From positions 1-39,724 of the forward strand of contig CAVEFO010000010.1 of the NCBI GenBank assembly GCA_963615055.1: a DNA stretch of 39,724 nt. Reading direction: 5' to 3'. The notes under the pieces were generated by a model. It was not told the DNA's origin, did not search any database, and was given only the letters and a program-made list of their open reading frames with translations. This DNA comes from UBA1822 sp963615055 (GTDB lineage: Bacteria > Bacillota > Negativicutes > Veillonellales > Dialisteraceae). Both the position numbers and the translations under genes were made by a program. Positions 21,737-30,005 of the stretch are shown in pieces; positions within the stretch are counted from its first letter, which is position 1; every line of letters begins with the position of its first letter.

Positions 21737-23074
21737 TTAAAGGGCCGCTACCTGCTTCCGAAAATCTTCGCCGCGCTCGCCGTACGACTTGTAACTGTCA
21801 AAACTGGAGCACGCCGGCGACAAGAGAACGACCTCGCCATCCTTTGCCAAAGACGCCGCCTTTCGGACCGCGTCCGCCATATCTTCGGCCATCATCGCAT
21901 CCGTGATACCGACACGCTCGGCCGCTTTTGAAAAACGTTTTGCCGCCGCCCCCATTAAAATCAAATTTTTTGCATGGCGGCGCACGAAATCCATAAATTC
22001 TTCAAGCGGTGTCCCTTTGTCATACCCGCCGCAAATCAATGTGACGGGCTGCGAAAACGATGCAAGCGCTTTCTCGGCGGAATCCGTATTCGTCGCTTTG
22101 GAATCGTCATAATAGGAAACACCGCCGACTTTGCGCACCAATTCTATCCGATGCGCAAGCGGTCGATACGCCGCGACGGCCTTGCGAATCGAATCGACGG
22201 AAACGCCCGCCAATGCCGCCAAAAACGCTGCCGCCAGCACATTTTGCACATTGTGCCGCCCCGGCATCGGCAAAAAACTTTCCTCGCAAATGTTTGTTTC
22301 TTGTCCGTCAATCCGCACGACCAATCGAGAATCGGTGAGAAACGCGCCGTCTCCCGTTTCCTCTTTCATAGAAAGCCAAGCCACCCGGCACGGCGCCGAT
22401 GCGGCCAACTCGCGACAATACGAATCATCCCGGTTCAGCAAGAGAAACGAATCCGGCGTCATATTTTCAAAAATTTTTGCTTTCGCCGCCACATAGGCGT
22501 CCATGGTATGATGCCGCTCCAAATGGTCGGGCGTGATATTCAAAATGACAGCCGCCGCCGGGCGAAATGTTTCCGCCATTTCCAGCTGAAAACTGGAAAT
22601 TTCCGCCGCGATGACGGACTCTTTCGGGAGATGAAAACAAGTCTCCGAAAGAGAACGCCCGATATTCCCCGCCGCTTCCGTCACGATCCCGCCGGCTGCG
22701 AGCATATCACGCAGCAGCGTCGTCGTCGTCGTTTTCCCATTCGTCCCCGTGACGGCGTAAATGGGCATTGTCGCCACTTCATACGCCAGCTCGATTTCCG
22801 GACAAATTCGAATATTTCGGGCACGCGCCGCCGTGAGCATCGGATGGTCTGCTGGAATGACCGGCGCCGGTATCACGACGTCAATCCCCTCCAAAAGCGC
22901 CTCTGTCTGCGGGCCGATAATAAATTGCGCCCCGGCCGCCGCCAGCTTTTTCGCCTCCGCCGCATCCGAGAGCGCCCGCACATCGGAAATCACGACCGCA
23001 TCTCCGCGCGCCAAAAGCACATGCGCCGCACCGATGCCGCTGATTCCCGTGCCCAAAATCAGATACCGTTTCAT
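21737..23074 (-). CDS. murD: UDP-N-acetylmuramoyl-L-alanine--D-glutamate ligase
   Basis: Adds D-glutamate to UDP-MurNAc-L-Ala. The 445-residue product starts RYLILGTGISGIGAAHVLLARGD, the MurD N-terminal Rossmann fold. It has the ATP loop AVTGTNGKTTTTTLL, the central NITPDHLERHHTMDAYVAAKAKIF, and the C-terminal YYDDSKATNTDSAEKALASF and LSPACSSFDSYKSYGERGEDF, the last two specific to MurD. It follows mraY by 9 bases and precedes murG by 23. Confidence 0.97.
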   Translation of the reverse strand: MKRYLILGTGISGIGAAHVLLARGDAVVISDVRALSDAAEAKKLAAAGAQFIIGPQTEALLEGIDVVIPAPVIPADHPMLTAARARNIRICPEIELAYEVATMPIYAVTGTNGKTTTTTLLRDMLAAGGIVTEAAGNIGRSLSETCFHLPKESVIAAEISSFQLEMAETFRPAAAVILNITPDHLERHHTMDAYVAAKAKIFENMTPDSFLLLNRDDSYCRELAASAPCRVAWLSMKEETGDGAFLTDSRLVVRIDGQETNICEESFLPMPGRHNVQNVLAAAFLAALAGVSVDSIRKAVAAYRPLAHRIELVRKVGGVSYYDDSKATNTDSAEKALASFSQPVTLICGGYDKGTPLEEFMDFVRRHAKNLILMGAAAKRFSKAAERVGITDAMMAEDMADAVRKAASLAKDGEVVLLSPACSSFDSYKSYGERGEDFRKQVAAL

Positions 23075-23083
23075 GGAAATTCC

Positions 23084-24049
23084 TTATATCGTCAAAAACA
23101 AAGTCGCCGACACCGCCAAGAGCTCCACCGCCCAAAATGTCCATACGACGCGGACTTCACTCCAGCCGGAGAGCTCAAAATGATGATGAAGCGGGCTCAT
23201 CTTGAAAATCCGTTTCCCGCAAAGCTTAAAAGACGCTACCTGCAGAATGACGGACAGCGCTTCGACGACAAAAATGATGCCCAGAAAAACCAGCAAAAAT
23301 TCTGTGCGCGTCAGGACCGCAATCCCCGCGAGCGCGCCGCCCAAAGCCAGCGACCCCGTATCGCCCATGAAAATTTTCGCGGGATGATAATTGTACAGAA
23401 GAAACGCTGTCGAGCAGGCTGCCAAAATCATAGCCACATGCCCGATATCGTGCATCCCGGTCGAAGCCGCATACAAGGCATACGCCGCAAATACGATGGC
23501 CGTGCAGCCGGCCGCAAGCCCGTCCAGCCCGTCCGTCAAATTGACCGCATTGGACGCCCCGACAATGACGATCACACAAAAAGGATAAAATAGGTATCCG
23601 AGCGCCCATTCTCCGCCCGTAAACGGAATGGAAACCGAAAGCGGAAGCCCGTATATTTCCGTCGCCGCGTAGCAAAACGCCACCGACAGCACCAGCTGCC
23701 CCAAAAGTTTCTGTTTCGCCGTCAATCCCAAATTCCGTTTCTTTTCCGCTTTGATAAAATCATCTGAAAAGCCCAAAAGGCAATGCCCCAAAGTGAGAAA
23801 CAGCAGCAGAAGCACGCCCCCCGACGGCAACGTCGGAAACGCATCGACGAAGACCGTGACGATGAACGCCAGCATCATAAAGAGCCCGCCCATTGTCGGC
23901 GTCCCCGATTTTATCTGGTGAGACTTCGGGCCGCATTCTCGCACCGATTGTCTGGCTTTGTATTTCTTTGCCAGCGGTACCGCCGCCACACCCAAAGCCG
24001 CCGTCAGTACGAAAGCCGCCAGAAAAACAGTCCCGTATGTGATATCCAT
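23084..24049 (-). CDS. mraY: Phospho-N-acetylmuramoyl-pentapeptide transferase
   Basis: Integral membrane enzyme that links phospho-MurNAc-pentapeptide to undecaprenyl phosphate, forming lipid I. The 321-residue product has about ten transmembrane helices. Motifs include the N-terminal KSGTPTMGGLFMM, then FSDDFIKAEKKRNLGLTAKQK with catalytic aspartates, NAVNLTDGLDGLAAG, FMGDTGSLALGG, and the C-terminal PLHHHFELSGWSEVRVVWTFW. Length is normal. It abuts murF directly (no gap) and lies 9 bases before murD. Confidence 0.97.
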   Translation of the reverse strand: MDITYGTVFLAAFVLTAALGVAAVPLAKKYKARQSVRECGPKSHQIKSGTPTMGGLFMMLAFIVTVFVDAFPTLPSGGVLLLLFLTLGHCLLGFSDDFIKAEKKRNLGLTAKQKLLGQLVLSVAFCYAATEIYGLPLSVSIPFTGGEWALGYLFYPFCVIVIVGASNAVNLTDGLDGLAAGCTAIVFAAYALYAASTGMHDIGHVAMILAACSTAFLLYNYHPAKIFMGDTGSLALGGALAGIAVLTRTEFLLVFLGIIFVVEALSVILQVASFKLCGKRIFKMSPLHHHFELSGWSEVRVVWTFWAVELLAVSATLFLTI

Positions 24050-25432
24050 TTAAGACTCTGCGTCTCCTCTCCAATGCGCCACGACCGTTTCCAAATGCAT
24101 GGCGTGCGATCCTTTAATCAAAACGGCATCCCCCGGCGCCGTTTCCTTTTTCAATACAGCCGCCGCCTCTTCCGGGCCGGACACTTCCGACACCGCCGTC
24201 ATGCCGCCGTCACGAGCCCCGCGCGCCGTCTCGCGAGAGAGCTCACCCACCGTGATCAAGCGGTCAAATCCGAGCGCAGCCACCCGTTTCCCCGTCTCGT
24301 AATGCCGCGCCTTCTCATCTGCGCCCAGCTCCAACATATCGCCCAGCACCGCGATCCGGCGCCGCCCGCCGAGTTGCGTCAGTGCATCAAGCGCCATTTT
24401 GACGGAGAGCGGATTGGCATTGTACGAATCATCCAGCACCGTCACTTCTCCGATTTTCAACAGTTTTTGGCTCTCGCTCCGCGAAATAAAATTTCCCAAT
24501 GCTTCTCGAATCTTTGCGGGCGGAACGCCGAGTGAAAAAGCCGCCGCCGTCGCCGCCAGTGCGTCATACACATTGTGAATCCCCAAAAGACGCAGCGTGA
24601 CAGGAAACGAAATCTCGCCGATATGGCAAATATACGCCATGCCGCTTTCCGCCAAAGAAATATCCGTCGCGTACACATCTTGCCGATTGTCGATGCCGTA
24701 ATACAGCACCCGACCGTCGAAAAGCGAATGCATGGCCGATACATACGGATCGTCCGCGTTCAAAATCGCCATACCGCCCTCCGGCAAAGCCTCGATGAGT
24801 TCCCCTTTCGCGCGCGCGATATTCTCCCGGCTTCCCAAAATGCCGATATGCGCCGTCCCCACGCAAGTCACAATCCCCATCGTCGGGCGCGCGACCTCCG
24901 CCAGCTCCGCAATCTGCCCCAAGCCGCGCATTCCCATCTCCGTGACAAGCACCCGATGCTCTGCCGTCAATGACAACAGCGTCTCCGAGAGGCCGATTTC
25001 ATTATTATGATTTTTCTTCGTACTGCAGACGGGACATGTCGTTTCCAAAATGGCCGTCAGCATATCCTTCGTCGTCGTTTTCCCACTGGAGCCCGTCACC
25101 GCCGCGACCGGGATATCAAAACGCAGCCGATGAAACCGCGCCAAATCTTCCAGCGCCCGAAGCGTATCGGAGACGACAATGACGGAAACGGACGACGAGA
25201 GCACTTTGGCCCGCTCTTCGTCCGACGTCAAGACGACGCTCGCCCCGGCCTCCGCCGCTTTTTCTAAAAATGCGTGCCCGTCAAAATTTTCGCCTTTGAG
25301 CGGGATATAGAGCGCGCCCTTTGTGATTGTCCGCGTATCGGTACTGACGCCGGAAACCGCCGCCGCGCCCCCCTTTTGCAGAAGCCGTCCGCCGGTCGCC
25401 GCTATGATTTCTTCGATCGTAAACTCAGCCAT
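24050..25432 (-). CDS. murF: UDP-MurNAc-tripeptide--D-alanyl-D-alanine ligase
   Basis: Adds D-Ala-D-Ala to the UDP-MurNAc tripeptide. The 460-residue Mur ligase begins MAEFTIEEIIAATGGRLL and has VSTDTRTITKGALYIPLKGE, the ATP loop AVTGSSGKTTTKDMLTAIL, and THNEIGL-type segment KKNHNNEIGLSETLL specific to MurF. Further on are TEMGMRGLGQIAEL and the C-terminal LDDSYNANPLSVKMALDAL. I chose ATG 25432 because GGAG stands 8 bases before it; the frame is open to 25531 but that part overlaps murE. It overlaps murE by 8 bases. Confidence 0.96.
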   Translation of the reverse strand: MAEFTIEEIIAATGGRLLQKGGAAAVSGVSTDTRTITKGALYIPLKGENFDGHAFLEKAAEAGASVVLTSDEERAKVLSSSVSVIVVSDTLRALEDLARFHRLRFDIPVAAVTGSSGKTTTKDMLTAILETTCPVCSTKKNHNNEIGLSETLLSLTAEHRVLVTEMGMRGLGQIAELAEVARPTMGIVTCVGTAHIGILGSRENIARAKGELIEALPEGGMAILNADDPYVSAMHSLFDGRVLYYGIDNRQDVYATDISLAESGMAYICHIGEISFPVTLRLLGIHNVYDALAATAAAFSLGVPPAKIREALGNFISRSESQKLLKIGEVTVLDDSYNANPLSVKMALDALTQLGGRRRIAVLGDMLELGADEKARHYETGKRVAALGFDRLITVGELSRETARGARDGGMTAVSEVSGPEEAAAVLKKETAPGDAVLIKGSHAMHLETVVAHWRGDAES

Positions 25433-26933
25433 GGCGAAGACTCCGGATGGCCGCCCGTGCTTCCTCGCGATCATCGAAATGAATCGTTTTGTCGGCCAAA
25501 ATCTGATAATCTTCGTGCCCTTTCCCCGCAATCAAAATAATGTCACCGCTTTGGGCAAGCGCGATGGCACGACGAATCGCATCACGGCGAGATTCAATGA
25601 TTTCATAAGAAAGCGAAGGACGCTCCCGCGCGATTTCTTCTACTCCCGCCACCACTTCCGCGACGATTTGCGTCGGATTCTCCGTGCGCGGATTGTCGCT
25701 CGTCACAATGACGATATCCGCATATGTCGCGCCGATGCGTCCCATGATCGGACGTTTCAGTCTGTCGCGATCCCCGCCGCAACCGAAAACGGCGATGATA
25801 CGGCCTTTCCGCAATTCTTCCGCCGTCTTCAAAATATTTTCCAAGCCGTCCGGCGTGTGCGCGTAGTCGACGACGACCGTGAAATCCTGCCCTTCGTCAA
25901 TCAGCTCGAAGCGCCCCGGCACGGAGTGGAAATCCAAGAGAGAGCGCAAAATCGTTTCCATCGAAATTCCTTCACCGAGCGCTGCCGAAATGGCCGCCAG
26001 CACATTGTACACATTGAAACGGCCGACCAAATTCGTGTGCACCGGATACGTCCCGCTTGCCGTTTCCAATGTAAAATCCGTGGACGCCGCATTAAAATGA
26101 ATTCCCGTCGCGCGCAAATCGGACGGCGCTTCGATGCTGTACGTCACGACACTCGCTGCGCCCCCCTCCGACGCCGCCAACATTGTCTTTGCATAATCCG
26201 CGTCCAGATTGATGTGGCAAGATTTCCTCTCCTTCGTCTGTCCCGGCGCCGCGACGCCCGAAAAGAGAAGCGCCTTCGCCGCCGCATAATTGTCCATCGT
26301 CTTGTGATAATCGAGATGATCTTCCGTCAGATTCGTAAACGACGCATTATCAAATTCCACGCCGGCCACGCGCCCCATCGCCAAGGCGTGCGAGGAGACC
26401 TCCATACAGCAATGCGTGACGCCCGCCGCCCTCATCTCCGCTAGCGTCCGCTCCAAATCCACCACATCCGGCGTCGTATTGTGCGACGCAAATTCCTGTT
26501 TCCCGATCAAAGTATGAATCGTCCCGATCACGCCCGTCTTGTACCCGCACGCTTCCAAAATATGAGACACGATATGTGTGAATGTCGTTTTCCCATTCGT
26601 CCCCGTCACCGCGATCATGCGCATGGCACGAGACGGATGATTGAAGAAATACGGCGTGATATCCTCCATCGCGCGGCGCGTATCCGCCACATAGACCACC
26701 GTCACATCCGCCGGCACATCGATTTCCTTCTGTGCCACAATGACAGACGCGCCTGCCTCCGCCGCCGCTTTCGCAAAATCATGGGCATCGACATGAGCGC
26801 CGACGAGACAAATAAAAAGACTGCCCTTTTTGACCGCACGCGAATCCGCCGTGATATCGGAAACGGACACATCCGCATCCCCACAAACTTTTTCATACGG
26901 TGTCAAAGGCAGCAATTCCCGAAGCTGTTTCAT
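25425..26933 (-). CDS. murE: UDP-MurNAc-L-Ala-D-Glu--meso-diaminopimelate ligase
   Basis: Adds the third stem residue to the peptidoglycan precursor. The 502-residue product has ITADSRAVKKGSLFICLVG at the N-terminus, the ATP loop AVTGTNGKTTFTHIVSHIL, HNTTPDVVDLERTLAEM, and NLTEDHLDYHKTMDNYAAAK. The C-terminal substrate motif reads SDNPRTENP; DNPR is the signature of meso-diaminopimelate enzymes rather than lysine enzymes. So the stem peptide has DAP at position 3, as in Negativicutes. It is 157 bases from ftsL; ftsI/pbp, usual in that gap, is absent. An AT-rich stretch (about 26950-27000) upstream may hold its own promoter. Confidence 0.96.
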   Translation of the reverse strand: MKQLRELLPLTPYEKVCGDADVSVSDITADSRAVKKGSLFICLVGAHVDAHDFAKAAAEAGASVIVAQKEIDVPADVTVVYVADTRRAMEDITPYFFNHPSRAMRMIAVTGTNGKTTFTHIVSHILEACGYKTGVIGTIHTLIGKQEFASHNTTPDVVDLERTLAEMRAAGVTHCCMEVSSHALAMGRVAGVEFDNASFTNLTEDHLDYHKTMDNYAAAKALLFSGVAAPGQTKERKSCHINLDADYAKTMLAASEGGAASVVTYSIEAPSDLRATGIHFNAASTDFTLETASGTYPVHTNLVGRFNVYNVLAAISAALGEGISMETILRSLLDFHSVPGRFELIDEGQDFTVVVDYAHTPDGLENILKTAEELRKGRIIAVFGCGGDRDRLKRPIMGRIGATYADIVIVTSDNPRTENPTQIVAEVVAGVEEIARERPSLSYEIIESRRDAIRRAIALAQSGDIILIAGKGHEDYQILADKTIHFDDREEARAAIRSLRHG

Positions 26934-27057
26934 ATCGTCATCTCTTTCTCGTTACACTATATATATCACATATATTCTGAAATCACTAAAACAATATAGT
27001 ATCCCAAAATCGCCCGCATGACAAGAGCGACGGCCTCTATAGAAACGAAAAAGCCGC

Positions 27058-27080
27058 CATTTGCCCTATTTTGGCAAATG
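27058..27080 (-). terminator. Hairpin after ftsL, possible terminator or attenuator
   Basis: CATTTGCC and GGCAAATG (27058-27065, 27073-27080) form a perfect 8-bp stem with a 7-base loop about 10 bases after the ftsL stop. On the minus strand GGCGGC then TTTTTCG follows, so the T-run is slightly displaced. It would split mraZ-rsmH-ftsL from murE onwards, at the place where ftsI is missing. Confidence 0.5.
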
Positions 27081-27090
27081 ACGACAATTT

Positions 27091-27477
27091 TTAATCCCTG
27101 ATACGACTTTGATCGATGACGAAATCCTGTTTCCCATAGATGGCCGTCTCTGCCACATGCATACCGAGCTCCGTCTCCGCAACCTTTTGGATACGCGAGA
27201 GCGACGCCAGCCGCGCCACCTCCAGCCGCGAAAGCTCATTCGAGCGCTCCAGCGCGACAATTTCCTTTCGGAGCTGCTGCATTTCATAGTACTGACTTCC
27301 GATGTATTGGCTGTACACCATCAAGAAGCCGAGCGAGGCCAGCATCGCCGACAACAAATATTTCAGATACGGAATCCGAAAATCCAGACTCCGGGATATA
27401 TCAACGGTATCGACACGCCCCATAGTGCGAGGCGCGGGAACGGAATGCGTATAATTCATCATTTCCTGCGATATCAT
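27091..27477 (-). CDS. ftsL: FtsL-like cell division protein
   Basis: Small bitopic division protein expected to pair with FtsQ and FtsB/DivIC. The 128-residue product has a 38-residue cytoplasmic N-terminus, one transmembrane helix (about 39-58), and a short coiled coil (about 62-95, EMQQLRKEIVALERSNELSRLEVARLA). Then LSRIQKVAETELGMHVAE matches the end of the FtsL/DivIC fold. Primary sequence is weakly conserved in this family; the call rests on architecture and on its place after rsmH. ATG 27477 has AAGGAGAGGG upstream; internal ATGs at 27462 and 27459 are alternatives. It lies 44 bases after rsmH. Confidence 0.82.
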   Translation of the reverse strand: MISQEMMNYTHSVPAPRTMGRVDTVDISRSLDFRIPYLKYLLSAMLASLGFLMVYSQYIGSQYYEMQQLRKEIVALERSNELSRLEVARLASLSRIQKVAETELGMHVAETAIYGKQDFVIDQSRIRD

Positions 27478-27521
27478 GGCAAATCCCTCTCCTTAATCTG
27501 ACCACAATAGGCTACACCAAA

Positions 27522-28454
27522 CTACAATTTTTCCACCACACGAAGCGTCGCACTGCGCGAGCGCGGATTTTCGGAAACTTCCGCAGCCGTCGGGCGAATC
27601 GCCTTTCCCACCATGCGCACCTCTTTCCGATGCCCGCAAAGGCACACCGGCAAATCCGGCGGACAAATGCAGTCCCGCGCCATGTCCCGAAACACATTTT
27701 TAATAATGCAATCTTCCAAAGAATGAAACGTAATCACCGCCAAGCGGCCACCGGGTCTCAGATGTCGTACACAATCCCGCATCGTTTTTTCCAGAATCCG
27801 AAGCTCGCCATTCACTTCGATTCGAATCGCTTGAAACGTGCGCTTGGCCGGATGCGGACCATCCTCCCGCGCGCCCGCCGGAACCGCCGCTTTGATCACG
27901 CGGACCAGCTCCGTCGTCGTCTCCAAATGCTTTTCCGCAGCCGCCTTGACGATGAATTCCGCAATCCGTTTCGCCCAGCGTTCCTCGCCGTAGTCGCGAA
28001 TGACGCGTTCCAGCTCCTCGGCGCTGTACCCATTCACGACATCATACGCGGAGAACAAATTTCTTCTGTCCATCCGCATATCCAGACGCCCCTCCTGCAT
28101 ATAAGAGAAACCGCGCTCCGCCTCATCCAGCTGATACGACGACACCCCAAGATCGAAAAGAAATCCGGAAACGGGACCGATCCCCTTCTCATCCAAAATT
28201 TCCCCAATCCGAGAAAAATTTTCATGAATGGCCAGAAACCGACACGACACATCCGCCAGCCGCTCCTTCGCCGCCGCAATGGCCTCCTCGTCCCGATCGA
28301 AACCGACTAGCATCGCATCCGGTGCCAGCTTCTCCGAAAGCGCCAAAGAATGACCGCCCCCGCCCAGCGTCCCGTCTACGTAAATTCCGTGTGGATCCGT
28401 CAACACGCGAGAGACCGTCTCTTCCAGTAGCACACTCACATGATGAAATCCCAT
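27522..28454 (-). CDS. rsmH: 16S rRNA (cytosine(1402)-N4)-methyltransferase
   Basis: SAM-dependent N4-methylation of C1402 in 16S rRNA. The 310-residue protein starts HHVSVLLEETVSRVL and has the SAM loop YVDGTLGGGGHSLALSEKL. Later family motifs are GFLFDLGVSSYQLDEAERGFSYMQEGRLDMRM, RTFQAIRIEVNGEL and VITFHSLEDCIIKNVFRD. Length is standard. It begins 6 bases after the mraZ stop, the usual dcw order. Cysteine-rich DCICPPDLPVCLCGH near the C-terminus is also typical. Confidence 0.97.
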   Translation of the reverse strand: MGFHHVSVLLEETVSRVLTDPHGIYVDGTLGGGGHSLALSEKLAPDAMLVGFDRDEEAIAAAKERLADVSCRFLAIHENFSRIGEILDEKGIGPVSGFLFDLGVSSYQLDEAERGFSYMQEGRLDMRMDRRNLFSAYDVVNGYSAEELERVIRDYGEERWAKRIAEFIVKAAAEKHLETTTELVRVIKAAVPAGAREDGPHPAKRTFQAIRIEVNGELRILEKTMRDCVRHLRPGGRLAVITFHSLEDCIIKNVFRDMARDCICPPDLPVCLCGHRKEVRMVGKAIRPTAAEVSENPRSRSATLRVVEKL

Positions 28455-28460
28455 ACGGCC

Positions 28461-28898
28461 TCACAAATTGAAATCCAAAGGCAGATCCAGCGATTCCGCC
28501 AGATCCGACATATTCTCGCTATCCGCGTACTGCTCGTCATGCAAAGTGGGATTCCAAATCTCAATCGTATCCCCCACGCCGACGATCTTCGCATTCTTAT
28601 CCAGCTTGGCATACGCCAGCAAATTCGCCGGAATCAAAATCCGCCCCTGCCGGTCGCACTCCACTTCCGTGCTCTGCCCGAGCAAAAAGCGCCGCAATTC
28701 ACGCACCGCTTTTTTCGTCGACGGAAGCTGCCGCAACTTTTGCGCCATCGCCTCAAAGCGATCATTCGGATAAATGATGAGACACTCATCCAGCCCGCGC
28801 GCCAAGACGAATTTTTCTCCGAGCTCTTCCCGGAAACGGGCAGGCAAAATCATGCGCCCTTTCGCGTCAATCGCGTGGCTGTAAGCATTCATGAACAT
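28461..28898 (-). CDS. mraZ: Transcriptional regulator MraZ
   Basis: AbrB-fold DNA-binding protein that controls the dcw operon it heads. The 145-residue product starts MFMNAYSHAIDAKGRMILPARFREELG, followed by LARGLDECLIIYPNDRFEAM. The second SpoVT/AbrB-like half has TEVECDRQGRILIPANLLAYAKL and VGVGDTIEIWNP. It carries the two DxKGR/DxQGR signatures of the tandem repeat. ATG 28898 has GGGGGTG 7 bases upstream; ATG 28892 is an alternative, and an in-frame start at 28943 would overlap the operator. Four GTGG boxes lie upstream (28930-28963), a clear autoregulatory site. Confidence 0.96.
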   Translation of the reverse strand: MFMNAYSHAIDAKGRMILPARFREELGEKFVLARGLDECLIIYPNDRFEAMAQKLRQLPSTKKAVRELRRFLLGQSTEVECDRQGRILIPANLLAYAKLDKNAKIVGVGDTIEIWNPTLHDEQYADSENMSDLAESLDLPLDFNL

Positions 28899-28929
28899 GA
28901 TTTTGCACCCCCTTTTTTCGTCACTTCCA

Positions 28930-28963
28930 CCACTTTTAACCACATTCTACCACGAGCCACCAC
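28930..28963 (-). promoter_or_regulatory. MraZ operator: four GTGG boxes at exact 10-base spacing
   Basis: On the minus strand GTGG starts at 28963, 28953, 28943 and 28933, each separated by six bases. MraZ is known to bind tandem G-rich direct repeats with 10-base period in front of its own gene. The boxes lie between a candidate -10 (TACTAT, 28973-28978) and the ribosome site, overlapping the likely transcription start. Confidence 0.88.
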
Positions 28964-29181
28964 TTTCATGCAATAGTATTTCCAATCATTTTTGATTTTG
29001 GGGAAATATTTTTTCTTCGCCGCGACAAGAAAGACATTTGCCGCAAAAGAAACAGCCGTGAAATTCTGTCCTTATTCGGGGAATACCATTCATGCCGCAA
29101 AAAGAGAGCGCGCGAAATGAAAAAAACAAAACGCCGCAGAAAATATTTCTTAACGCGGAAAAATTTTTCTGTGGCGCACAC

Positions 29182-29216
29182 GAAAAAAGCACTCCGATAT
29201 CGAAGTGCTTTTCTTT
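29182..29216 (-). terminator. Terminator of the RNase P RNA gene
   Basis: AGCACTTCGATATCGGAGTGCT on the minus strand is a near-perfect palindrome (29188-29209, one G-U) followed by six T. It starts about 7 bases after the end of the RNA. Confidence 0.9.
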
Positions 29217-29221
29217 TTCTT

Positions 29222-29589
29222 TGTGAGCAGTCAATAAGCCGAGTTCTGTCCCGCTTGCGCGGTGATGATTATCTATCTAGGCTTGCCGTCGCCGACAAGC
29301 TCAAGCAGCGCTACCCGGAAGGTCAGCGGGCAACCTCAACCCTTCCCTATTCGGCCTTGCTTCGGATGGGGTTTACCAAGCCAAGCGAGTTACCCCGCTG
29401 CTGGTGCGCTCTTACCGCACCTTTCCACCCTTACCGACAGAAACTGCCGGCGGTTTCCTTTTCTATGGCACTTTCCCTAGGGTCACCCCCGCCGGCCGTT
29501 AGCCGGCATCCTGCCCTACGAAGCTCGGACTTTCCTCACGCCCTTTGAGAAACATCCCAAAAGACCCGCAATCATCTTTCGTACTCACG
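29222..29589 (-). ncRNA. rnpB: RNase P RNA
   Basis: Catalytic RNA of ribonuclease P, which matures tRNA 5' ends. Read on the minus strand it contains the universally conserved blocks in order: GAGGAAAGTCCG, AGGGTGGAAAGGTGCGGTAA, GGTAAACCCCATCCGAAGCAAGGCC-type P8-P9 segment, TAGATAGATAATCATC and GACAGAACTCGGCTTAT. P1 forms between GTGAGTA (29582-29588) and TGCTCAC (29223-29229), which fixes both ends; length is about 368 bases. The start agrees with a promoter whose -10 is at 29596-29601. A terminator follows at 29182-29216. Confidence 0.97.
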
Positions 29590-29595
29590 CCCGGC

Positions 29596-29624
29596 AGTAT
29601 AGCATAGAGAAATAAAGAATGCAA
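29596..29624 (-). promoter_or_regulatory. Promoter of rnpB
   Basis: TTGCAT (29619-29624) and TATACT (29596-29601, with TGC before it as extended -10) are 17 bases apart, placing the start at about 29589, exactly where stem P1 begins. Confidence 0.88.
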
Positions 29625-30005
29625 ATCATGGACTCAATTTTTTTGTCAGACGCAAGACAACCGGGAGCTGAGAACTGGGAGCCGGGAGCATGGAGCGCGT
29701 CTCATAGAGTTCAAGACGTCAGACGTAAAAAATCAGCAGTGCCGGTGTCTCCTTGTGCAAACAAATAGGATTCTTCGGTACGTCGTGACACAAGGCGACT
29801 GTGAGTACCGTGCAAAGCTCGGCGATGACGATAAAAATGTGAGCGAAGCCTATCGCCCTCATCTCTGTCAACAGAAAACTTTTCATCGAAAACGCCACAA
29901 AAAAATGAGAGGCACAAAAATGATGCCTCTCATCTCTATCTTGCAAAATCGTATCACACCGATGCAAAAGAAACCAAGCATGCCCAAAGGTACGCCCCTC
30001 ACATC
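29602..30005. other. About 400 bases of non-coding DNA with two repeat families
   Basis: Between the rnpB promoter and the transketolase terminator lie short duplications (GGGAGCTGAGAACT/GGGAGCCGGGAGCATGG at about 29669-29693) and ACGTCAGACGT followed by CAGTGCCGGTGTC (29716-29750), a phrase that recurs at 39635-39675. From 29855, GCCCTCATCTCTGTCAACAG is a copy of the start of the 71-bp repeat found at 8195-8420. I see no gene; short frames here lack ribosome sites and signatures. Confidence 0.6.
29899..29937 (-). terminator. Terminator at the end of the transketolase operon
   Basis: ATGAGAGGCA (29907-29916) and TGCCTCTCAT (29926-29935) form a perfect 10-bp stem with a 9-base loop; on the minus strand seven T follow. 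It is about 70 bases beyond the stop of the C-terminal transketolase subunit gene. Confidence 0.88.

Noticed and set aside
29117..29548. 143-codon plus-strand frame
   Set aside because: It crosses the RNase P RNA gene and its terminator on the opposite strand; a structured RNA explains the sequence.
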